From: Desulfobulbus sp. | Lineage (GTDB): Bacteria; Desulfobacterota; Desulfobulbia; Desulfobulbales; Desulfobulbaceae | Length of the DNA: 10,527 bases | NCBI GenBank assembly: GCA_030602145.1 | Contig: JAUWAH010000040.1 | Coordinates: 1 to 10,527, forward strand | Reading direction: 5' to 3' | In this document: positions 6,011 through 10,527 of the stretch, piece by piece | Position numbering within the stretch: the first letter of the stretch is position 1 | How the letters are laid out: each line of letters starts with the position of its first letter | The notes under the pieces: generated by a model | The model's database searches: none | What the model was told of the DNA's origin: nothing | The model's input: only the letters and a program-made list of their open reading frames with translations | Made by a program: the position numbers and the translations under genes

Positions 6011-6281
6011 TTCTTCTCGGAACAGTGCGGTCGGAGGCGATCCGCACCCCGGAACGTATCAAAGGGTGAACACCTTCATGCCGCGAATGATTGGGCCAGA
6101 TAAACGGCCACCACTAAGAAATCGGCTGTCAGGCGATCCCCCCTGCGACGTCGGGGATCTCACTTTTCTGCTTGCTTTCTTGGCCCGGCCCTGCTTTTCT
6201 TGCCGCAGTGTGCCGGTTTGACCGGGAAAGACGATTGTTTCCTCCGGCAAGTCATCAAAGAATGTTTAGAGGAGTAAACGT

Positions 6282-6809
6282 ATGTCGAGAACGATAGGTT
6301 CCTTGCTCATCGCGGTCGCCCTAACCGTCCTCTCCGGTTGCGGGGTCACCAACAAGGTCACCGACATGGTGGGGCTGGGCGGTGAAGACCGCACCGTCTA
6401 CGGCGGCCCGGTGTACCCGGCCGTCACCGCCACCAAGGTCGCCTTTCAGCCGGCCCAGGTGGACAGAGGCTGCCGGGTGTTCGCCGAGTCGCTGGTCCTC
6501 TTTCCGGCCAATGTATCCGGAAAGGATGTTCAGGGCAGCCTCCTGGCCGAGGCCGGCAAACGGGGAGCCGACCAGGTGCTCGTCGGACGGACCCGGCTGG
6601 GCAAGAACGACCAGGGGTTGAAGTTTCTTTACTACGGGCCGAAGCATGAATACCTCTGCACCGATCAGTGCGGCAGTTGGAAGTATGGCTACGACCTGTG
6701 GGAGAAGCAGGGCGACTGGATAAGCGTCGGCTATCGGGAATGGGGCAATCCGGGCGTGGTGTTCGACGTACCCCTGATCATGCAGGTGGTCATGTTGCGC
6801 TGCCAGTAG
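6282..6809 (+). CDS. Small lipoprotein of unknown function
   Basis: A 175-residue protein with a lipoprotein signal peptide: positively charged MSR, a hydrophobic stretch IGSLLIAVALTV and lipobox LSGC, with Cys20 as the lipidation site. Gly at +2 gives no inner-membrane retention signal, so an outer-membrane or periplasmic-face location is likely. The mature part holds four more than a lipid anchor needs: Cys64, Cys126, Cys130 and Cys174 are available for disulfides (YLCTDQC is a CxxxC pair). The central segment KDVQGSLLAEAGKRGADQVLVG loosely recalls the 'sum of ... Ala-Gly-Ala-(D/N)-x-V' pattern of small YbjQ/RcsF-like folds; that is a weak analogy. The C-terminus is aromatic (GSWKYGYDLWEKQGDWISVGYREW). 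The Shine-Dalgarno AGAGGAG lies at seven-base spacing. The gene stands alone, divergent from ettA and closed by a terminator. I do not recognise the family. Confidence 0.85.
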   Translation: MSRTIGSLLIAVALTVLSGCGVTNKVTDMVGLGGEDRTVYGGPVYPAVTATKVAFQPAQVDRGCRVFAESLVLFPANVSGKDVQGSLLAEAGKRGADQVLVGRTRLGKNDQGLKFLYYGPKHEYLCTDQCGSWKYGYDLWEKQGDWISVGYREWGNPGVVFDVPLIMQVVMLRCQ

Positions 6810-6846
6810 TTTTTTTCCCCTTTTCATCTCCCCTTCCTTTTGGCAG

Positions 6847-6908
6847 GCCCTGATGGTTTCGTCGGTCATATTGCTTGGCTGACAAGACCTTCAGGGCTTT
6901 TCTTTTTT
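6847..6908 (+). terminator. Intrinsic terminator after the lipoprotein gene
   Basis: The 5' arm starting GCCCTGA at 6847 pairs with the 3' arm ending TCAGGGC at 6897. There are 7 perfect base pairs at the base, then an extended imperfect stem up to 6863/6881. The T-rich tail TTTTCTTTTTT follows at 6898-6908. It begins 38 bases after the stop codon and insulates the next gene. Confidence 0.85.
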
Positions 6909-7050
6909 CGCCTTGCCTCGCCGGTGGAGTTGCCGGCGGTCTCCATGAACCAATCAACTGCAAGAAGTGGTGGAGAGTCGGCACTGTTTGCGGTACCTTG
7001 CCGAAAATGAGTCTGATTGTCGTATTCCCGGACAGCAAAGGAGGCATGCC

Positions 7051-9321
7051 ATGGAGCAGAGGACGAACGAAGCGCACCGCTGGCGGTTCTGCCGGTTGGG
7101 CGGATTTGACCAGGTCCGCTTGGAGACGGCTGAAGATATCCGCCATCTTGGTGCGTTGGATCAAAAGCTATGGGCGGCGCTCAGCTGTCCGGTCTACGGA
7201 TTGGAATTCGATACCCGTACCCTGGCCATGCTGGACAGCGGCGGCGACGGGCGGGTGCGGGTCCAGGAGGTCCTGGCCGCGGTGGCCTGGACCTGCTCGA
7301 TGCTCAGGGACCTCGATACCTTGCTGGCCGGTTCCTCCCAATTGCCGCTGGCGGCCATCGATGACAGCCATGCCGAAGGCCGGCAGGTCCTGGCCTCGGC
7401 CCGGCAGCTGCTGACCTATCTGGGCAAGGAGGAAGCGGAGGAGGTTTCCATGCAGGATGTGGCCGATACAGCCACCCTGCTCCACGAGTCGGCCTTCAAC
7501 GGCGATGGCATTGTTCCGGTCCATGCCGCCGACGATCCCGAGACCCGGACCCTGATCGAGGAGATCATGGCCTGCGTGGGCAGCGATGAGGACCGCAGCG
7601 GTCAGCCCGGCATCTCCTCGCAGCGGCTGGCCGCTTTCTTCGAGGCGGCGGAACTGTACCTCCAGTGGTGGCAGGCGGCCCACGATGACCCGGCCATTCT
7701 GCCCTTCGGTGAACAAACGCCCGCAGCCGCGGGGATCTATGCTGCCCTGCGCGACAAGGTGGACGACTATTTCATTCGCTGCAATCTGGCGGCCTTTGAT
7801 CCCAAGGCCGAAGAACCGCTCAATCCCTCCGCCGCCACCTACGAAACCGTGGCCGCCCACGGTCTGCACGCCGCCGCCGCCGAACTGGCCGCTTTTCCCC
7901 TCGCCCGTATTCAGGCCGGCCGGCCCCTGCCCCTGCGGGAGGGGGCCAATCCGGCCTGGGCCGACACCCTCGCCCAGTGTGTCGAGTTGATCGTCACCCC
8001 GCTGTTCGGACCGGTCGATCATCTTGAGGAGAACCAGTGGCGACGGATCAAAGCCACCTTCATCGCCCATGAGACCTGGCTGGCCAAGAAGGCCGGCGCC
8101 GAGGTCGAGGCCCTGGGGCCGGAGCGTCTTCGCGAGGTGGTCGACGGCCCCTGGCGGGATCGGCTCGAGCGGCTGATCGAGCGTGATCTGCAGTTGGCCG
8201 AGCAGGTCGAAACCATCGACAAAGTGGTCCGGCTGGTCCATTTCAACCGCGATCTCTTCCAGCTCCTCAATAACTTCGTAGCCTTCCGCGATTTTTACGC
8301 CCAGAAGCGCAAGGCCATCTTCCAGGCCGGCGCCCTGTTCATCGACGGCCGGGCCTGCGAACTCTGTATCCGGGTGGAGAGCGTCGAAACCCACAGTCCC
8401 CTGGCCAACCTCAGCCGCACCTACCTGGCCTATTGCGACTGCAAGCGCCGCGACAGCAGCGAACGCATGCTGATCGCCGCCGCCTTCACCGGGGGCGACG
8501 CCGACAATCTGATGGTCGGCCGTAACGGAGTCTTTTACGATGCCAGGGGCAACGACTGGGACGCCACCATCGTCAAGATCATCGACCATCCGATTTCCGT
8601 TTCCCAGGCATTCTGGGCGCCCTACAAACGGATCGCCCGCATGATCGGCGAGCAGGTCGAGAAGTTCGCCGCCGCCAAGGACAAGGCGGTGGACAGCGGC
8701 GCCTCGGCGGAGATCACCGGTATCGGCGCCAAGGCCGCGGCCGGCACACCACCGCCCATGCCCTTTGACGTCGGCAAATTTGCCGGTATCTTCGCCGCCA
8801 TCGGCCTGGCCCTGGGGGCCATCGGTACGGCTGTGGCCACCATCGTCGGCGGTTTCATGGCCCTGCCCCTCTGGGAAATGCCCCTGGCCATCGGCGGCAT
8901 CATCCTCGCCATTTCGGGGCCGTCGATGCTGATTGCCTTTCTCAAGCTGCGGCAGCGCAACCTGGGGCCCATCCTGGATGCCAACGGCTGGGCGGTCAAC
9001 ACCAAGGCTGCCATCAACATCCCCTTCGGTTCCACCCTGACCAAGTTGGCCGAGCTGCCCAAAGGCGCCGAGCGCAGCCTGGTCGATCCGTTCGCTGAGA
9101 AGAAGACCCCCTGGAAACGGTGGGTCTTTTTGGCGGTGCTGTTGACCGCCCTGGGTTTTGCGTGGAACAAGGGCTATATTCAGCGGATCGGTGTGCAGCT
9201 CAAGCCGTTGCTGATGGGCCAGATGACCAAGGCCCCCGACAAGGCTGCTGCCCCCGAACAGGGCAAGACGACGGAACAGGCTCCCGCACCCGACAAGAAA
9301 GTGGAGCCGGCGGCCAAATAA
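7051..9321 (+). CDS. Large EF-hand-like membrane protein, function unknown
   Basis: A 756-residue protein starting at ATG 7051, preceded by AAGGAGG at six bases; the frame is open from a non-ATG codon at 6967, but this SD decides the start. Near the N-terminus, DSGGDGRVRVQE (62-73) fits an EF-hand calcium loop except Gly at position 3. A second degenerate copy is FNGDGIV (149-155), and SDEDRSG (178-184) may be a third. Residues 200-540 look soluble and mostly helical, with CELC (436-439) and CDC (462-464) motifs. Hydrophobic segments at about 577-601 and 608-631 form a membrane hairpin; a third is at 690-705. The tail is Ala/Pro/Lys-rich and low complexity. No enzyme motif is recognised. The order soluble calcium-binding-like head, then membrane anchor, suggests a sensor or scaffold role, which is inference. 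It lies after a terminator; no convincing promoter was found in 6909-7050. Confidence 0.88.
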   Translation: MEQRTNEAHRWRFCRLGGFDQVRLETAEDIRHLGALDQKLWAALSCPVYGLEFDTRTLAMLDSGGDGRVRVQEVLAAVAWTCSMLRDLDTLLAGSSQLPLAAIDDSHAEGRQVLASARQLLTYLGKEEAEEVSMQDVADTATLLHESAFNGDGIVPVHAADDPETRTLIEEIMACVGSDEDRSGQPGISSQRLAAFFEAAELYLQWWQAAHDDPAILPFGEQTPAAAGIYAALRDKVDDYFIRCNLAAFDPKAEEPLNPSAATYETVAAHGLHAAAAELAAFPLARIQAGRPLPLREGANPAWADTLAQCVELIVTPLFGPVDHLEENQWRRIKATFIAHETWLAKKAGAEVEALGPERLREVVDGPWRDRLERLIERDLQLAEQVETIDKVVRLVHFNRDLFQLLNNFVAFRDFYAQKRKAIFQAGALFIDGRACELCIRVESVETHSPLANLSRTYLAYCDCKRRDSSERMLIAAAFTGGDADNLMVGRNGVFYDARGNDWDATIVKIIDHPISVSQAFWAPYKRIARMIGEQVEKFAAAKDKAVDSGASAEITGIGAKAAAGTPPPMPFDVGKFAGIFAAIGLALGAIGTAVATIVGGFMALPLWEMPLAIGGIILAISGPSMLIAFLKLRQRNLGPILDANGWAVNTKAAINIPFGSTLTKLAELPKGAERSLVDPFAEKKTPWKRWVFLAVLLTALGFAWNKGYIQRIGVQLKPLLMGQMTKAPDKAAAPEQGKTTEQAPAPDKKVEPAAK

Positions 9322-9383
9322 GGGGGGCGGTTTCCTGCTGAAAGCCGGCAGGGGGGCCGGCGGCAGCGGACAAGGCAAGCAGG

Positions 9384-9422
9384 AAAAACGACGCCGCCGG
9401 ATCGACTACGATCCGGCGGCGT
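9384..9422 (-). terminator. Intrinsic terminator of the pyruvate kinase gene
   Basis: ACGCCGCCGGATCG (9391-9404) and its exact complement (9409-9422) form a 14-bp stem with a 4-base loop. On the minus strand the stem is followed by CG and TTTTT (9388-9384). It starts 38 bases after the pyk stop. It may also stop plus-strand transcripts of the convergent gene, although the T tract on that side is poor. Confidence 0.88.
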
Positions 9423-9459
9423 TGCGTTTGGAGAGGACGATGCCCGGGGATAGGAACCC

Positions 9460-10527
9460 TTACTCCCTCTCCACCCGGATCACCTGGACCGAGGCCATCT
9501 GGCGGATGCCGCGCCGGGTCATCCGCGGGCCCTCGACCACGGCAATGGACTCCCCGGAATGGACGTATCCCCACTCCCTGGCCATGGCCAGGGCCCGGAG
9601 AACCATATCGGCCCGGTCCAGTTGTTCCTTGATGATCAGCGGAAAGATATTGTTGTACAGGCCGGCGTGCCGGGCCACATGGAGCGATCGGGTCACCAGC
9701 ACGATCGGCACCCGGCGGTTCCATTTGGAGAGAATGGGGTAGAGGGTGCCGTCCGGGTCGAGCAGCAGGGTGGCGGTGGTGGTGCTGAGATGGGCGACTA
9801 CCGACAGGGCCGGATAGACGGCGGCATCCTTGTCGAGTTCCTGGTGCTGTCCGGTGCTGGTGCCGGCATGCCGCTCCTCTTCGCAGATGATCGAGGCCAT
9901 GGTGCGGACCACGTTGACCGGGTCGATGCCGGTGGCGGTCTCCTGGCTGAGCATCACAGCATCGGTGCCCTCCTTGATGGCCATGCTGACGTCGGTGACC
10001 TCGGCGCGGGTGGGGCGGGCGTTGGTGGTCATCGAGTCGAGCATCTGGGTGGCGGTGATCACCGGGGTATTCAGTTCCCAGCAGAGGTGAATGATCCTCT
10101 CCTGGATGCGGGGTACCCGGGCAGCCGGCAGCTCGACGCCCATGTCGCCGCGGGCGATCATGATGGCGTCGGCCACCTCGACGATTTCGCGGATGTTCTG
10201 CACAGCCTCCGGCTTCTCGATCTTGGCCACCACCTTGATGTTACGTTTGCCCGCTGCCCGGATGTAGTTCTTGATCCGCCAGATGTCCTCGGCGCTGCGG
10301 ACAAAGGACAGGGCCACGTAATCGATGGAATGATTGAGGCCCCAGTCGAGGTCCTGCCAGTCCTTTTCGGTGATGCTGGGGAGGCTCAGGGCAGTCTGCG
10401 GCAGGTTGATCCCCGTGTTGGACTTGAGGGTGCCGCCGACGATCACCTCGCAGTGGACCTCGCGGGCTCCTTCCTTGAGGACCCGCAGCTCCAGCAGACC
10501 GTCGTCGAGCAGGACCGGGTCGCCGAC
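9460..10527 (-). CDS. pyk: Pyruvate kinase (N-terminus cut by window edge)
   Basis: The frame is open from the right edge to TAA at 9460, giving 355 C-terminal residues of a protein normally about 470-590 long. It catalyses phosphoenolpyruvate + ADP to pyruvate + ATP, the last step of glycolysis. Numbering from the edge: VGDPVLLDDGLLEL (1-14) is from the B domain. GGTLKSNTGINLP (31-43) leads back into the barrel. VAKIEKPEAVQNI (100-112) carries the catalytic Lys102 and metal ligand Glu104. IMIARGDMGVELP (122-134) has metal ligand Asp128. ITATQMLDSM and RPTRAEVTDV (157-180) are further signatures. The usual LSGETA block reads MLSQETATG (192-200), with Gln in place of Gly. The C-terminal domain follows from about 225, with SKWNRRVPIVLVTRSLHVARHAGLY. 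An internal GTG at 10446 is not the start, since homologous sequence continues upstream. Confidence 0.96.
   Translation of the reverse strand, partial: VGDPVLLDDGLLELRVLKEGAREVHCEVIVGGTLKSNTGINLPQTALSLPSITEKDWQDLDWGLNHSIDYVALSFVRSAEDIWRIKNYIRAAGKRNIKVVAKIEKPEAVQNIREIVEVADAIMIARGDMGVELPAARVPRIQERIIHLCWELNTPVITATQMLDSMTTNARPTRAEVTDVSMAIKEGTDAVMLSQETATGIDPVNVVRTMASIICEEERHAGTSTGQHQELDKDAAVYPALSVVAHLSTTTATLLLDPDGTLYPILSKWNRRVPIVLVTRSLHVARHAGLYNNIFPLIIKEQLDRADMVLRALAMAREWGYVHSGESIAVVEGPRMTRRGIRQMASVQVIRVERE

Larger units (their letters stand above)
5864..6281. other. Divergent intergenic region, ettA and lipoprotein gene
   Basis: This 418-base stretch contains a possible ettA promoter, an inverted repeat near ettA and a Shine-Dalgarno AGAGGAG seven bases before the ATG at 6282. 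It also has two smaller dyads: GATCCCC/GGGGATC (6135-6141 with 6153-6159) and CCGGT/ACCGG (6213-6225). No gene is supported. I found no convincing promoter pair for the plus-strand gene. Confidence 0.6.

Noticed and set aside
6135..6159. GATCCCC/GGGGATC dyad as a terminator
   Set aside because: No gene ends here on either strand, and the following T content is weak and interrupted.
6059..6250. 63-codon minus-strand frame in the ettA/lipoprotein gap
   Set aside because: TTG start without an SD, and an Arg/Ser/Gly-rich sequence with no recognisable domain.
7168..9378. 736-codon minus-strand frame opposite the EF-hand-like protein
   Set aside because: It has low-complexity Gly/Gln/Asp-rich composition and runs through the terminator stem, while the plus-strand gene has a perfect SD and membrane segments.

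Overview
The window looks like chromosomal DNA from a GC-rich anaerobic Desulfobacterota-type bacterium (Desulfobulbales or Desulfuromonadales style). This is inference from gene content (MetX/MetW pair, EttA, a selenocysteine peptide with its radical SAM maturase) and high GC in third codon positions. No rRNA, tRNA, insertion sequence or CRISPR array was seen.

Layout: positions 1-4000 hold a minus-strand block. In transcription order it reads sbtA (selenopeptide precursor, 3878-3576), sbtM (radical SAM/SPASM maturase, 3490-1907), metX (homoserine O-acetyltransferase, 1746-592) and metW (608 to the left edge, partial). A good sigma70-type promoter sits at 3988-3960, directly upstream of sbtA. 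ettA (translation factor ABC-F ATPase) is next at 5863-4178, also on the minus strand. A 418-base divergent intergenic region separates it from two plus-strand genes: a small lipoprotein (6282-6809, closed by a clear intrinsic terminator) and a 756-residue EF-hand-like membrane protein of unknown function (7051-9321). A pyruvate kinase gene (minus strand, running off the right edge) converges on the latter, with a 14-bp-stem terminator between them.

The notable content is the sbtA-sbtM pair. sbtA is invisible to a standard reading because its frame contains three in-frame TGA codons, at residues 36, 56 and 98. All three sit in the same local context, Ser-Gly-TGA. Each TGA is followed 10-16 bases later by a compact hairpin with a 5-base loop containing G, as expected of bacterial SECIS elements. 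The first two hairpins differ by a compensatory base-pair change. The adjacent maturase has a radical SAM CxxxCxxC cluster, a probable RRE-like region and a Cys-rich SPASM end. This matches the radical SAM plus selenocysteine-peptide RiPP system predicted by Haft and Basu (J Bacteriol 2011), often named SbtA/SbtM. To my knowledge its product and function are little characterised. Family names are from memory; no search was run.

How the genes may work together: SbtA would be translated with selenocysteine using Sec machinery encoded elsewhere, modified by SbtM around the Sec/Cys motifs, and possibly exported, since its leader resembles a signal peptide with an AxA site. metX-metW make and regulate methionine precursors; their position directly behind sbtM, after a structured 160-base leader, may be co-transcription or mere adjacency.
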